This document shows, piece by piece, positions 41,301 to 50,848 of a stretch of DNA of 51,508 bases; position 1 is the first letter of the stretch, and every line of letters starts with the position of its first letter. The notes under the pieces are model-generated. The model made no database searches. It saw only the letters and a program-made list of their open reading frames with translations, and was not told the DNA's origin. The translations under genes and the position numbers were made by a program. The DNA comes from Candidatus Proruminimicrobium quisquiliarum (GTDB taxonomy: Bacteria; Elusimicrobiota; Endomicrobiia; Endomicrobiales; Endomicrobiaceae), in assembly GCA_018433245.1 (NCBI GenBank), contig JAHDRN010000025.1:1-51508 (forward strand), in the 5' to 3' direction.

Positions 41301-42665
41301 TTATGTTTTGGATAACAAAACTACTGTTTCAATGTGGTAAGTCTGAGGAAACATATCTACCGGAATTATTTTTTTAGCAAAATATCCGCCGGCCGCGTAT
41401 ATTATTTTTAAATCTCTTGCCAGAGTTGAGGGATTACATGAAACATAAACTACTTTTTCCGGAGCAAGAGTCAAAATATGTTCTATTACGGGCTGCGTAA
41501 GCCCCATTCTCGGAGGATCAATTATTACGGCGTCAAATTTTTGAGTATTTTGTTTAATCCAGTTTTCCGCCGTTGAAGCGGAAAAAGAAACGTTATTTAT
41601 CGCGTTTAAAACGGCGTTTTGGCGCGCGCTTTTTATGGAGTCTTCAATTTGTTCCACTCCCGTGACGTGTTTAACGTGAGGAGCCAGACATATTCCTATG
41701 GATCCTGTTCCGCAGTACATATCAAGAACGCAGTCTTCTTTTTTAGGATCAAGGCATTTTATAACCGTATCGTAAAGAATTTCTGCGGCTTTTGTATTTG
41801 TCTGGAAAAAGGAAAAAGGCGCGATTGAAAATTTAAGAGTATTGCCGTAAACGGTAAGACTTTCCGTTATATTCGGACTGCCGTATAAAAGAGAAGATAT
41901 TTCTGAATTTACCGCGTCGGAAAATTTTGAATTGTGAGTCCAGTATACGCTTGACGCATAATTTTTTAATTCTTCCGTAAGTTCCGACCAGAATTCGTCT
42001 TTTATCGTTTCAGTTTTATTTGTAACAAGATTTACCGAAAGATCGCCCGTATTAATTCCTTTTCTAAGCACAAGATGCCTGAAAAAACCTTCGTGGGATT
42101 TATTATTGTACGGTCTTAATTCCGTTTTTATGCAAAACTCTTTAACGATTGCCGCAGTTTTTACTATGTCTTGATGGGCTATAAAACAAGGAGGAATGCC
42201 TATGTATTTGTAAAAGCTGCCTTTTTCGTGCAGACCCATGTCAAGTTTGCCGTTATCGTCAAAAAAACTGAATTCCATTTTATTCCTGTAATGCCATTGC
42301 CGGGGGCTTTCAATAATGTCCGGAATTTCGGTTTCGGTAAAATTTAAAAGTTCGCGCACGCATTCTGTTTTAAATTTTAGCTGGGTTTTATAATCGGTAT
42401 GCTGAAAGGAACATCCGCCGCATTTTCCGAAAGACGGACACTCCGGTTCTTTTCTGAGAGAAGATTTTGAAAGAATGTTTTTTAGTTTTCCTTCTCTGAA
42501 AGTTTTTTTATCGCGCGTAACGAAAACTTCGGCTGTTTCACCCGGCAAAAGCCCTTCGCAGAAAAGAGCGATACCGTCCGTGCATCTGCACAAAACATTG
42601 CCGGGGAAAACGATTTTTTCGGCTAGTACTTCAATAACTGTGTTTTTTTTTGAAGTTTTAGTCAT
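41301..42665 (-). CDS. RlmD/TrmA-family RNA 5-methyluridine methyltransferase
   Basis: This 454-residue protein has a TRAM-like N-terminal domain. A [4Fe-4S] cysteine set follows (CPSFGKCGGC, then a fourth Cys in GIPPCFIAH). The SAM domain has FFQTNTKAAEILYDTV, LDMYCGTGSIGICLA, VIIDPPRMGLT and VVYVSCNPSTLARDL with its catalytic Cys. Members make m5U in 23S rRNA or tRNA; the Fe-S set favours an RlmD-like enzyme. Its ATG shares a base with the stop of the gene upstream. Confidence 0.93.
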   Translation of the reverse strand: MTKTSKKNTVIEVLAEKIVFPGNVLCRCTDGIALFCEGLLPGETAEVFVTRDKKTFREGKLKNILSKSSLRKEPECPSFGKCGGCSFQHTDYKTQLKFKTECVRELLNFTETEIPDIIESPRQWHYRNKMEFSFFDDNGKLDMGLHEKGSFYKYIGIPPCFIAHQDIVKTAAIVKEFCIKTELRPYNNKSHEGFFRHLVLRKGINTGDLSVNLVTNKTETIKDEFWSELTEELKNYASSVYWTHNSKFSDAVNSEISSLLYGSPNITESLTVYGNTLKFSIAPFSFFQTNTKAAEILYDTVIKCLDPKKEDCVLDMYCGTGSIGICLAPHVKHVTGVEQIEDSIKSARQNAVLNAINNVSFSASTAENWIKQNTQKFDAVIIDPPRMGLTQPVIEHILTLAPEKVVYVSCNPSTLARDLKIIYAAGGYFAKKIIPVDMFPQTYHIETVVLLSKT

Positions 42666-43135
42666 TATTTGATCGGAATATTTTTATTTTTTTTGTCTTT
42701 TTTTTGTTTTTTTAAAAATTTTAAATATTCCGCAAAAGACATAATCTGTTTTTCTTTGCTCAGCCATACAAAAGCGCTTGAATTATCCGATAATTCAATT
42801 TTTGTCAGATTATCGGAGATTCCGTCGTCAGACCATGCCGAAGCTATGATGTTGTTTGACGCGCCCTCTTTTTTTGCCGATATTTTCAACTCTTTATAAA
42901 TTAAGTTTTTAATATCGCCGGCTGACGGAATTTCCGTTCCGAATATCAGATATAATACGACGGGATAATCTTTTTTGTATTGTTTTATTTCAACTTTGTA
43001 ATTGGATCTTTCCGCGGTTTTAATGTCTGCGGTGTAATCTTTCGGATGAACGATTTTTTCTTTCTCGGTTTCGGCGAAGAGAAGTCCGGCCGAGGCGAAT
43101 AAAATAATAAATAAAAAAAACGTATTAATTTTCAT
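42665..43135 (-). CDS. Small exported protein, function unknown
   Basis: This 156-residue protein has a cleavable signal peptide (SAGLLFA, near residue 21), then a mixed alpha/beta core (VVLYLIFGTEIPSAGDIKNLIYKELK) and a Lys-rich tail. It has no lipobox Cys. It overlaps aroK by 11 bp and shares one base with the methyltransferase gene. I do not recognise a family. Confidence 0.75.
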   Translation of the reverse strand: MKINTFFLFIILFASAGLLFAETEKEKIVHPKDYTADIKTAERSNYKVEIKQYKKDYPVVLYLIFGTEIPSAGDIKNLIYKELKISAKKEGASNNIIASAWSDDGISDNLTKIELSDNSSAFVWLSKEKQIMSFAEYLKFLKKQKKDKKNKNIPIK

Positions 43136-43673
43136 TTACATCCTGTTTTGTCAAAGATAAAATTTTTCTAATATCTTCGTTATTGAGCATTGTTATTATA
43201 ACCTGTTCCGGAGTCAATCCGTCTGTGCATACGGCAATATCGCAGTTTGAATATGCGGCTTTGCGTTCATCCATCAATTTTTTAACACCTTCAAGCGGAT
43301 TTAGCAATTTTTTTATCAAAGGCCTGTGGTCTTGGCAGGCTATTCTGTCCAAAATTTGTTTCGGAGAAGCGAATAGATTTATTATTATTCCGTTTTTTCT
43401 CAATAAATCAATGTTGTTTTTGTCCAAAACGACTCCGCCGCCGCATGCTATAACGCAGGAATCCATTGACGACATTAATTTTATGACATGCGATTCGTAT
43501 TCACGAAATTGTTTTTCGCCTACGCTTTTAAAAATATCCGATATTGACGCCGATAATTGTTTTTCTATCATATCATCAGTGTCAAAAAATGTTCTGTTAA
43601 GCTTTTTTGCCAGCAACTTGCCTACTGTTGTTTTGCCGGTTCCCATAAATCCGGTAAGTACGATATTTTTCAT
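43125..43673 (-). CDS. aroK: Shikimate kinase
   Basis: This 182-residue P-loop kinase has TGFMGTGKTTVGKLLA (Lys14), FFDTDDMIEK, FREYESHVI, ACGGGVVL and DHRPLIKKL. It phosphorylates shikimate in the chorismate pathway. AGAGG precedes ATG 43673 and a near-consensus promoter lies upstream. Confidence 0.95.
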   Translation of the reverse strand: MKNIVLTGFMGTGKTTVGKLLAKKLNRTFFDTDDMIEKQLSASISDIFKSVGEKQFREYESHVIKLMSSMDSCVIACGGGVVLDKNNIDLLRKNGIIINLFASPKQILDRIACQDHRPLIKKLLNPLEGVKKLMDERKAAYSNCDIAVCTDGLTPEQVIITMLNNEDIRKILSLTKQDVNEN

Positions 43674-43703
43674 TAAACCTCTAAATATAAGTTCTGAAAC
43701 AAC

Positions 43704-43732
43704 ATTCTAGATTATTTTCCGTATTTTCGCAA
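43704..43732 (-). promoter_or_regulatory. Promoter of aroK run
   Basis: On the - strand TTGCGA (43732-43727), 17 bp, then TAGAAT (43709-43704). Start expected near 43697, leaving about 24 nt of leader. Confidence 0.6.
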
Positions 43733-43751
43733 ATTTTTTACAAATAATTTA

Positions 43752-43780
43752 TTGACAGAAGAGGACATATTAGATAAAAT
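43752..43780 (+). promoter_or_regulatory. Promoter of Tol-Pal cluster
   Basis: Consensus TTGACA (43752-43757), a 17-bp spacer, and TAAAAT (43775-43780). Start near 43787; GGGAGG stands 5 bases before the pal ATG. Confidence 0.85.
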
Positions 43781-43817
43781 ATGAAAATATAAAAATATAT
43801 TATAAAAGGGAGGAAAA

Positions 43818-44354
43818 ATGAAAAAAAATTTTACAATGGGGTTATTATTTTTAATAGCCTTAAGTTTAGGAGTCAGCGCCTGTGCAAAAAAACAAACCGT
43901 TGCTCCCGAACAGCAGGAAGCAGCGCTTGAACAGCCTCAGGATCCGCAAATAACGGTTGAGGATATAAAATTTACGGAAGAACCGTCAATAAGAGACGCC
44001 AATATAGAACAGAAAACAACTTTGGATACCATTTATTTTACGCTTGACAGCAGTTCTTTAGATGATGCCTCAATGAATACGCTGAAAGAAAATGAAAAAT
44101 ATCTCAAAGAAAATCCTGCGGTCAATATTGTGATTGAAGGACATTGCGACGAAAGAGGAACTACCGAATATAATTTGGCTTTAGGACAGAGAAGAGCTTT
44201 GAAAGTGAAAGAATATTACGTCCAGCTCGGAATTGCTCCTAACAGAATAGCGACGATTTCTTACGGCGAAGAAATGCCGGTCGTTAAAATGAGCACAGAG
44301 TCGGCATGGGCTAAAAACAGAAGAGCCGAAACAAAAATTATTACAAATAAATAA
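43818..44354 (+). CDS. pal: Peptidoglycan-associated lipoprotein
   Basis: This 178-residue lipoprotein has lipobox LGVSAC (Cys22), a Gln/Glu-rich linker and a C-terminal OmpA-like domain with TIYFTLDSSSLDD, VIEGHCDERGTTEYNLALGQRRA and NRRAETKI. It binds peptidoglycan non-covalently from the outer membrane and works with TolB and the TolQRA motor. It leads the cluster behind a consensus promoter. Confidence 0.95.
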   Translation: MKKNFTMGLLFLIALSLGVSACAKKQTVAPEQQEAALEQPQDPQITVEDIKFTEEPSIRDANIEQKTTLDTIYFTLDSSSLDDASMNTLKENEKYLKENPAVNIVIEGHCDERGTTEYNLALGQRRALKVKEYYVQLGIAPNRIATISYGEEMPVVKMSTESAWAKNRRAETKIITNK

Positions 44355-44356
44355 TA

Positions 44357-45040
44357 ATGAAAATTAAAATAACAGCATTATTTTTTGGCGTATTTTTATT
44401 TGCCGGCTGCGCTACGGTTCCGCAGACTGAAATTACCGATCTGAAAAAAGAGCTTGCTCAATTGCAGATTAAATTTAACCAGCTTGAATCAAGGCAGGCT
44501 GATTTATTTGCAAAATATGAATCCGGTCAGGTTACAAACGACGCAATAAACGCTTCCAATCAGGAGCTTTTTAAAAAAATATCTCAGCTGTCTCAGAAAA
44601 TTCAGGATTTGGAAATCATTCAAAAGAAGTCAGCTTCTTCGTCAGGCGGCGCTGTTTCAGTGCAGACTCCGACGGTAATTTATCAAAACGCATATAATGA
44701 TTATCTTGTAGGCAAATATGAGCTTGCTTTGACGGGTTTTAAGTCTTTTATAAAAAAATATCCCGAACATGAACTTGCGCCGAAAGTGCAGTATTACATA
44801 GGCGAATGTTTGTATTCGCAAAATAATTGGAAAGACGCGTATGAAGAATACAAAACAGTTGACAGTATGTATAACGGTTCCGAGTTCAGTTCTTCCGCAA
44901 GACTTAAAATGGCATTGTGCCTTGAACTTTTGGGCAGAAAACAGGACGCGCAGGTCGTATTTAAATCTATTTTAGTTGATTACCCTAAAAGTCCGGAGTC
45001 TTTTACAGCTAAAGAAAAATTGAAAATGTATGCAAAATGA
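44357..45040 (+). CDS. cpoB: Tol-Pal associated lipoprotein CpoB/YbgF
   Basis: This 227-residue protein has lipobox LFAGC (Cys19), a coiled coil (about 25-85, ELAQLQIKFNQLE...LSQKIQDLEII), and TPR repeats to the end (AYNDYLVGKYELALTGFKSFIKKYPEHELAPKVQYYIGECLY). This is the CpoB/YbgF layout, though the E. coli protein is not a lipoprotein. It begins 2 bp after pal and overlaps the next gene by 4 bp. Confidence 0.9.
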   Translation: MKIKITALFFGVFLFAGCATVPQTEITDLKKELAQLQIKFNQLESRQADLFAKYESGQVTNDAINASNQELFKKISQLSQKIQDLEIIQKKSASSSGGAVSVQTPTVIYQNAYNDYLVGKYELALTGFKSFIKKYPEHELAPKVQYYIGECLYSQNNWKDAYEEYKTVDSMYNGSEFSSSARLKMALCLELLGRKQDAQVVFKSILVDYPKSPESFTAKEKLKMYAK

Positions 45041-45747
45041 CAGAACAAGGTAAGAGTAATATTTTCCCGTTTTTCGTTTTATCTGTAATAATTCATCTTG
45101 CGGTATTTTATGCGTTTTTTTATCAGGCAAAAAAAAATGTATTTATTCAGATTCCGGTAGAGGTTTCTTTTTATTCTCCGGTTCAGGAAATCGTTGCTGC
45201 TGCCGAAACGGTCAGCAGCAAAAAAACGGAAGAAATAAAAAAAGAGCAGCCGGAACAAAAAATAAAGAAAGAAGAAATAGTCATCAATAAAAAAGAAGCA
45301 AAGAAAGAAGAGAAGAAAAAGAAACCGGAAAAAACCGAAAAAAAAGACGAAAAGAAAATCGTAAAAGACGATGTTTTCGGAAAAAGAACCATAATAGACG
45401 CCACGGATATTAAGAACTTGTCGGAAAACGCGGCTGTTTCGCAGAACAGAAACATAATGTTTGACGACGCGAATTTTAAATATAATTATTATACGAACGC
45501 AATAGTAAAAAAAATAGGCAAATACTGGCAGTGGTCAAGTTCTTACGCTTCGTTCAGAGCCGTGGTTTATTTTAAAATTGACAGAAGCGGAGCGGTTCAT
45601 TCCGTTAAAATAAAAGAATCCTCCGGTGACGATGATTTTGACCAAAACGCATTAAGGTCGGTGCAGCTTGCAAGTCCTTTTGCTCCGCTGCCTGACGGAT
45701 ACGGCGAAAAAGATTTAGGAGTATATTTTGAATTTAAATTCCGTTAA
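45037..45747 (+). CDS. tolA: TolA/TonB-like energy transducer
   Basis: This 236-residue protein has one N-terminal membrane helix (residues 10-28), a long Lys/Glu-rich middle (about 64-112), and a C-terminal TonB/TolA-type domain (YTNAIVKKIGKYWQW... AVHSVKIKESSGDDDFDQNALRSV). Position between cpoB and tolB makes TolA the likely role, linking the TolQR motor to Pal/TolB. It overlaps both neighbours. Confidence 0.85.
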   Translation: MTEQGKSNIFPFFVLSVIIHLAVFYAFFYQAKKNVFIQIPVEVSFYSPVQEIVAAAETVSSKKTEEIKKEQPEQKIKKEEIVINKKEAKKEEKKKKPEKTEKKDEKKIVKDDVFGKRTIIDATDIKNLSENAAVSQNRNIMFDDANFKYNYYTNAIVKKIGKYWQWSSSYASFRAVVYFKIDRSGAVHSVKIKESSGDDDFDQNALRSVQLASPFAPLPDGYGEKDLGVYFEFKFR

Positions 45748-47035
45748 TTTAATTATAAAAACATTTGCGGTTGCAACAATTCTGTTTTTTAACGTTTTTC
45801 AGTTTGCCTATGCGGCTGAAAACGAAGTCTTTTTGTCGTTGTCAAGCAGCGGCGGCAAATCAAGAATAGGGCTTGCCGATTTTATTCCCGTTAACGCTTC
45901 AATGGAAGAAATGGGAATGTCAAGAGACATTAAAGCCGTTTTGGAAAACGATTTAATACTGTCAAGGCAGTTTAACGTGGCGACTGCAAACACTTCGTAT
46001 AAATTTGACTCTGATTCTCAGTTTTCTTTTTGGGAAGATAAAAATATTTCCATTTTGATAGTCGGAGAACTATCCGTAACGGAACAGACAAAATTAACGG
46101 TTGTAGTAAAACTGTATGATTTTAAAAGCAAAGAATTTATATGGAGCAAAAAATATTCCGGTAATTTAGGCAGTTACAGATATATAGCCCACCAGATACA
46201 CGATGAAATAATAAAAAATATAGTCGGCGAAGACGGAATAGCGTGTTCAAAAATAGCTTTTATAAATAACACTACAAAATTTAAAGAAGTGTACGTTATA
46301 GACTATGACGGTTATAATCTCAGAAGACTGACAAAGGATAATTCAATCAACATTCTGCCCAAATGGGTGCCCGGCGCAAACGGCCTGATATATACTTCTT
46401 ATCTCTACGGAAATCCCGATCTTTTTCTCATAGATTTGACAAACAGCAAAAGAAAGGCTGTTTCAACTATACAGGGACTAAATTCTCCGACGGCTTTTTC
46501 TCCGGACGGAAAAACTATGGCCGCAACATTGTCAAGAGGCGAATATCCTAATTTATATTTATTAAATGCCGACGGAGTCGTTCAGAGAAGGCTTACGCAG
46601 GGCAGATATATTGACACAAGTCCGTGTTTTTCTCCCAGCGGCAGAGAAATTTCTTTTATATCCGACAGGGCAGGCTATCCTCAGATATATATAATGGATA
46701 TAGACGGGGTTAATTTAAGAAGGCTTGCGACGAAAGGAAATTGCGATACTCCGGCATGGTCTCCGAAAGGCGATAAAATCGCTTTTACGATGAAACTGGA
46801 CAATAATTTTGATATTTTTATATATGATCTTCCCAAATCTCAGGTTATAAGATTAACCGAAAAACAGGGAGACAATGAAAATCCGACGTGGTCTCAGGAC
46901 GGCAGATTTATAGCTTTTTCATCAACGCGTTCGGGCAAAGCGGAAATTTACATAATAGGATTGGACGGTTATACCAGAAAACTTGTTGAAATGCCGGGAA
47001 GTTCTTTTACTCCGTCATGGTCAAGCGGTTTATAA
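45728..47035 (+). CDS. tolB: Tol-Pal system beta-propeller protein TolB
   Basis: This 435-residue protein starts at TTG 45728, with AGGAG six bases upstream, overlapping tolA by 20 bp. A signal peptide ends near FAYA. The N-terminal domain (DIKAVLENDLILSRQFNVA) is followed by a WD-like propeller with repeated SP(S/D)G-x-x-I-x-F motifs (FSPDGKTMAATLSRG, FSPSGREISFISDRAG, WSPKGDKIAFTM). These are standard TolB features. Confidence 0.95.
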   Translation: MNLNSVNLIIKTFAVATILFFNVFQFAYAAENEVFLSLSSSGGKSRIGLADFIPVNASMEEMGMSRDIKAVLENDLILSRQFNVATANTSYKFDSDSQFSFWEDKNISILIVGELSVTEQTKLTVVVKLYDFKSKEFIWSKKYSGNLGSYRYIAHQIHDEIIKNIVGEDGIACSKIAFINNTTKFKEVYVIDYDGYNLRRLTKDNSINILPKWVPGANGLIYTSYLYGNPDLFLIDLTNSKRKAVSTIQGLNSPTAFSPDGKTMAATLSRGEYPNLYLLNADGVVQRRLTQGRYIDTSPCFSPSGREISFISDRAGYPQIYIMDIDGVNLRRLATKGNCDTPAWSPKGDKIAFTMKLDNNFDIFIYDLPKSQVIRLTEKQGDNENPTWSQDGRFIAFSSTRSGKAEIYIIGLDGYTRKLVEMPGSSFTPSWSSGL

Positions 47036-47051
47036 AATAAAGGGGTTTAAA

Positions 47052-47687
47052 ATGTTTGAGGGGAAAAGTTTAATAGAAATTCTTAATATGGGAGGCTGGA
47101 CTCTTTATACGCTTTTAATATGTTCCATAGTATCGGTAACGATAATAGTATTTAAAATATTTGAATTCAAAAAGAAAGGAAGGATAGACGCAAAATCATT
47201 TCTTAAAACAATTAAGAAAAAAATACAGGATGAACCCGTAAGTTTTGCGGTGCTTTATTGTGATAAAATAAATACTCCGGTATCTAATGTGGTTAAAGCG
47301 GGGCTTGCAAAATATGCCGATACTTCATCAACAAATGTTGAAGAAACAATGAACAGGGAAGTCCTTATAGAAACAATAAAACTTGAAAAATATACGACAA
47401 TAGTAGGTACGATAGGAAGTATAGCCGTATACATAGGCTTATTCGGCACGGTGCTCGGTATTATCCGTTCTTTCCATGATATATCAAAAGTGGGGTCCGG
47501 CGGAATTTCAGTAGTTATAGGCGGAGTTTCAGAGGCGCTTATAGCGACTGCTGCCGGTCTTTGCGTGGCGATCCCGGCTGTCGCCGCTTATAATTTTTTT
47601 ATGAAAAGAATAGATAATTTTGTCGTTGAAATGGAATATGCCGTTTCGGCGCTTGAAGAACTTCTTAAAACCGGTATTCAAAAATGA
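47052..47687 (+). CDS. tolQ: TolQ/ExbB-type proton channel
   Basis: ATG 47052, preceded by AAAGGGG, is preferred over an upstream start inside tolB; the product has 211 residues. Three membrane segments (about 15-35, 110-135, 155-180) and ETIKLEKYTTIVGTIGSIAVYIGLFGTVLGIIRSF and GGVSEALIATAAGLCVAIPAVAAYN are the MotA/TolQ/ExbB signatures. It powers TolA with the proton motive force. It overlaps tolR by 4 bp. Confidence 0.93.
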   Translation: MFEGKSLIEILNMGGWTLYTLLICSIVSVTIIVFKIFEFKKKGRIDAKSFLKTIKKKIQDEPVSFAVLYCDKINTPVSNVVKAGLAKYADTSSTNVEETMNREVLIETIKLEKYTTIVGTIGSIAVYIGLFGTVLGIIRSFHDISKVGSGGISVVIGGVSEALIATAAGLCVAIPAVAAYNFFMKRIDNFVVEMEYAVSALEELLKTGIQK

Positions 47688-48097
47688 GTAAGAACAAAAG
47701 AAATAAAGTCGTTGCCGATATAAATATAACTCCTTTTACCGATGTCGTATTGGTTTTGCTTATTATATTTATGATAACCACTCCTATGCTTTCCCAGCAT
47801 GAAATCAAAGTAAATCTTCCAAAAGCAGAAAAAATGGAAACAGACGACGCGAAAAATATAGAGGTTACTATTGACAAAGACGGGCTTGTCTATTTGAACG
47901 GATCGCAGATTCATATCGCTTATTTTGAGGACGCCGTAAAAAATTTGATTTCAAAAAATCCGGAAAAACCGGTAATTATAAAAGGCGATAAAACGGTGCA
48001 GTATGATCTGGTTATCCAGGTAATGGATAAGGCAAAAAAAGCCGGAGCGTCTAAATTCGCGCTTGCCGTTGAGATGCCGGATAAAAAATCAATATGA
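47684..48097 (+). CDS. tolR: TolR/ExbD-type protein
   Basis: This 137-residue protein has VVADINITPFTDVVLVLLIIFMITTPML, with the essential membrane aspartate (Asp22), and a periplasmic domain. It pairs with TolQ as the proton-channel stator. It is the last core gene of the cluster and overlaps the PHP gene by 4 bp. Confidence 0.95.
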   Translation: MSKNKRNKVVADINITPFTDVVLVLLIIFMITTPMLSQHEIKVNLPKAEKMETDDAKNIEVTIDKDGLVYLNGSQIHIAYFEDAVKNLISKNPEKPVIIKGDKTVQYDLVIQVMDKAKKAGASKFALAVEMPDKKSI

Positions 48098-49425
48098 GAA
48101 AAATCTACATTTTTTTATCGTTTCTTTTATGTTCTCTGGCTTTAAATTATTTTTTATATTCAAATAAGTTAATTGATATCATAACAAACAGCGCGGTATC
48201 GTTTTTTTATATTCAATGGCCCGTTGAAAGACTGTTTATTGAACCGTTTTATGCGTTTGCGTATTATATTTTAACAATGGAAAGAACCGGTTATATTTTT
48301 GCGTTAGTTTCATGGGCTTTATGGATAGTTATATTTACGGCGGCGGTTTCAAGATATAAAAAAATGAGTTTAAGACAAACGCTTATAAATTCTTTTTTCG
48401 GCGTATTGTTATTTGTTTCGGCTGTAATGGCGGTTATACTTCTTCCGGTTCCCGGCCCTAAGTTGGCAAATACAGATGCATATAAAGTTTTTGATATACA
48501 TTCTCATACCGTTTCTTCAAGAGATGCGATAGCAAGCATAAATTCAAACATAAGACTGCACAAACAACACGGATTCACAAATTTTTTTATTACCGAACAT
48601 GATAACGTTAAAGGATACGGGACTATTCCGTATAATATAAAAAACATAGATTTTATTTATCCCGGAATACAGATAAGAACAACCGACGGAGTGTCGGTTT
48701 TGCTGCTGGCGGATAAAAAATTCAGTTATGATTATTTTAAGGATAAAAGCATAAAGCAAATTATAAATTTAGCGCATGATAAAGGAATGCTTGCAGTAAT
48801 GCCTCACTGGTGGAAATGGAATGACCCGCCTTTGCAGAAAATAGTTGAATACGGAATAGACGGGTTTGAAATATATAATTGCGGATACAGATATATAAGC
48901 GACGAAAAAAGAAAAGACATAATAGACGTATGCAAAAAAAACAATTTAATGATGTTCGGCACGATAGACTGGCACGGGTACGGCAATATGACGAATGTAT
49001 GGACCGTGACCGAAAGACGCGACGGAAAAACTTTATTTGAAATATTGAAATCAAAACCCGAGCTTAAAATTATCGTTCATGATACTAAAGGTTCTCAGTC
49101 TTTATTAAGATATATTTTTGAACCTTTCTCCGCATTTTATTTTTACATTGTGAATACCGAAATGATATATATATTGAGTTTTTATATGATTTCGGGAGTT
49201 TTGATCGCGATGTTTTTTTATTTTCATATAAAAATACTTGTAAGATTTTTCAGTTTGTTTTTTTCTTCGTTTTTTATGTTTGCGACTCTGTACTATTTTA
49301 ATACATATATATATATAGCGGCTAAAAATATAGTTATCCCCGAGATGATCCTTCCTCTTGCGGCAGGATTTTCTGTTTTATGGCTTATTGTTTGGATTAT
49401 AAATGGAAAAAATATTAAATCTTAA
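48094..49425 (+). CDS. Membrane PHP-domain phosphoesterase
   Basis: This 443-residue protein has N-terminal membrane segments (about 5-30, 45-60, 68-90, 105-125). A PHP domain follows with VFDIHSHTVSS, FFITEHDNVKG, AVMPHWWKW and FGTIDWHGYG metal residues. Three C-terminal membrane segments follow. It should hydrolyse a phosphate ester at the membrane; substrate unknown. It overlaps tolR by 4 bp and the next gene by 23 bp, tying it to the Tol-Pal transcript. Confidence 0.82.
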   Translation: MRKIYIFLSFLLCSLALNYFLYSNKLIDIITNSAVSFFYIQWPVERLFIEPFYAFAYYILTMERTGYIFALVSWALWIVIFTAAVSRYKKMSLRQTLINSFFGVLLFVSAVMAVILLPVPGPKLANTDAYKVFDIHSHTVSSRDAIASINSNIRLHKQHGFTNFFITEHDNVKGYGTIPYNIKNIDFIYPGIQIRTTDGVSVLLLADKKFSYDYFKDKSIKQIINLAHDKGMLAVMPHWWKWNDPPLQKIVEYGIDGFEIYNCGYRYISDEKRKDIIDVCKKNNLMMFGTIDWHGYGNMTNVWTVTERRDGKTLFEILKSKPELKIIVHDTKGSQSLLRYIFEPFSAFYFYIVNTEMIYILSFYMISGVLIAMFFYFHIKILVRFFSLFFSSFFMFATLYYFNTYIYIAAKNIVIPEMILPLAAGFSVLWLIVWIINGKNIKS

Positions 49426-50848
49426 AAACACGGTAATTTTTGTATTCGTTGCTATTATCTGGAAGATATTTCTTGCAGGAACGCTTTTCCTGCATCCGGA
49501 TGAAGCGTATTATTGGCTTTGGTCAAAACATCTTGAATTAAGTTATTATGACCATGCTCCCATGATTGCCTATTTTATAAAACTTACAACAATATTCTCG
49601 GATTCAGAACTTGCAGTCAGGTTTTCGGCGATAATAGCGATGGCGGTATTAAGCGTGGTTATCTGGAAATTTGTAATAAAATTATTTGGAAGCGAACTTA
49701 TTGCGTCGGCTTCCGTCATTCTGCTTCATTCAATGCCTATTATATTCTCGGCTTCATTTATTATGACTCCCGATACGCCGCTATTTTTGTTTTTGTCAAT
49801 TACAACGTTTTTTATATGGAAATTTATAGAAACTGAAAACGGAAATTATTGGTATCCGGCGGGTTTATTTTTCGGGCTGGCTCTTTTGTCTAAGTATACC
49901 GCGGTGCTGCTGCTTCCGGGGTTAGCCGTATATATTATCGTTTTTAAAAAATATTATTGGTTTAAAAAATATCAGATTTATTTAAGTTTGTTAATAGCAT
50001 GTGTATGTTTTTTTCCTGTTGTTTACTGGAATTATCAAAACGGATGGATATCATTTGCTTATCAGCTCGGGCACGGTCTTTCAAGCAGCGGATATAAAAT
50101 AAACTATGTGTTTGATTATCTTGGATCGCAGATGCTGATTTTCAGCATAATTTTATTTTTGCCGACATTGGTTGTGTCATTCGGATATTTATTTTCAAAA
50201 GATCCAAAGAAAGTTTTTTTGGCTTCAGTATCATTGTCAACGATATTATTTTATTGTTTTACGGCTTTAAAAAAAAGTCCTGAAGCAAATTGGCCGGTAC
50301 CGGCATATTTTACTTTTGCGGTAATATCCGCGAAATATTTTATGGAAGGCGGCAAAGCAAAAAAAATATTATTCATTTCCGCGGTAATTTTTAATGTAGC
50401 CGTATCGGTAATTGCGGGACTGCATGCTAAATTTACAATAATACCTCTGGAAAAAATATCAAAAAATATAGCTAAGGCCGAAGCTACAAACTGGTTTTAC
50501 GGTTATGATAAACTTGCCGATAAATTAACCGCTGAAAATATAAAATACGTATTAACTCCTTCCCATCAGACATCTTCCGAGATAGCCTTTTATTCAAAAA
50601 ATAAAATCAAAACGTTTGCCGATTCAAAATCTTCAAAAAAAAGCCAGTATGATATATGGGGCAAACCGGAAATTTTTAATTCAAACGAGCAGGGAGCATT
50701 TGTTTATGAAGTTTTTGATGATAATAAATCGGCTCCGTATGGTATAAACGAGTTGTTTAGGCATATTTCAAAAGAAATTGATGAATTTGAAATTATAAGA
50801 CACGGCGTTATTGTACGGCAATTCAAAATAGAAAAAGTATCAAATTAA
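49403..50848 (+). CDS. GT39/ArnT-like membrane glycosyltransferase
   Basis: This 481-residue polytopic protein has FLHPDEAYYWLWSKHLELSYYDHAPMIAYFIK in its first loop, with the acidic pair (Asp/Glu) of the PMT_2/GT39 family, and about ten membrane segments. A soluble C-terminal tail has HQTSSEIAFYSKNK. It moves a sugar from a polyprenyl-phosphate carrier to a lipid or protein at the outer face of the inner membrane. Glycan and target are unknown. It overlaps the PHP gene by 23 bp. Confidence 0.88.
   Translation: MEKILNLKNTVIFVFVAIIWKIFLAGTLFLHPDEAYYWLWSKHLELSYYDHAPMIAYFIKLTTIFSDSELAVRFSAIIAMAVLSVVIWKFVIKLFGSELIASASVILLHSMPIIFSASFIMTPDTPLFLFLSITTFFIWKFIETENGNYWYPAGLFFGLALLSKYTAVLLLPGLAVYIIVFKKYYWFKKYQIYLSLLIACVCFFPVVYWNYQNGWISFAYQLGHGLSSSGYKINYVFDYLGSQMLIFSIILFLPTLVVSFGYLFSKDPKKVFLASVSLSTILFYCFTALKKSPEANWPVPAYFTFAVISAKYFMEGGKAKKILFISAVIFNVAVSVIAGLHAKFTIIPLEKISKNIAKAEATNWFYGYDKLADKLTAENIKYVLTPSHQTSSEIAFYSKNKIKTFADSKSSKKSQYDIWGKPEIFNSNEQGAFVYEVFDDNKSAPYGINELFRHISKEIDEFEIIRHGVIVRQFKIEKVSN

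Noticed and set aside
46983-47051. Upstream start for tolQ inside tolB
   Set aside because: ATG 47052 has a strong ribosome site and gives the usual TolQ N-terminus.
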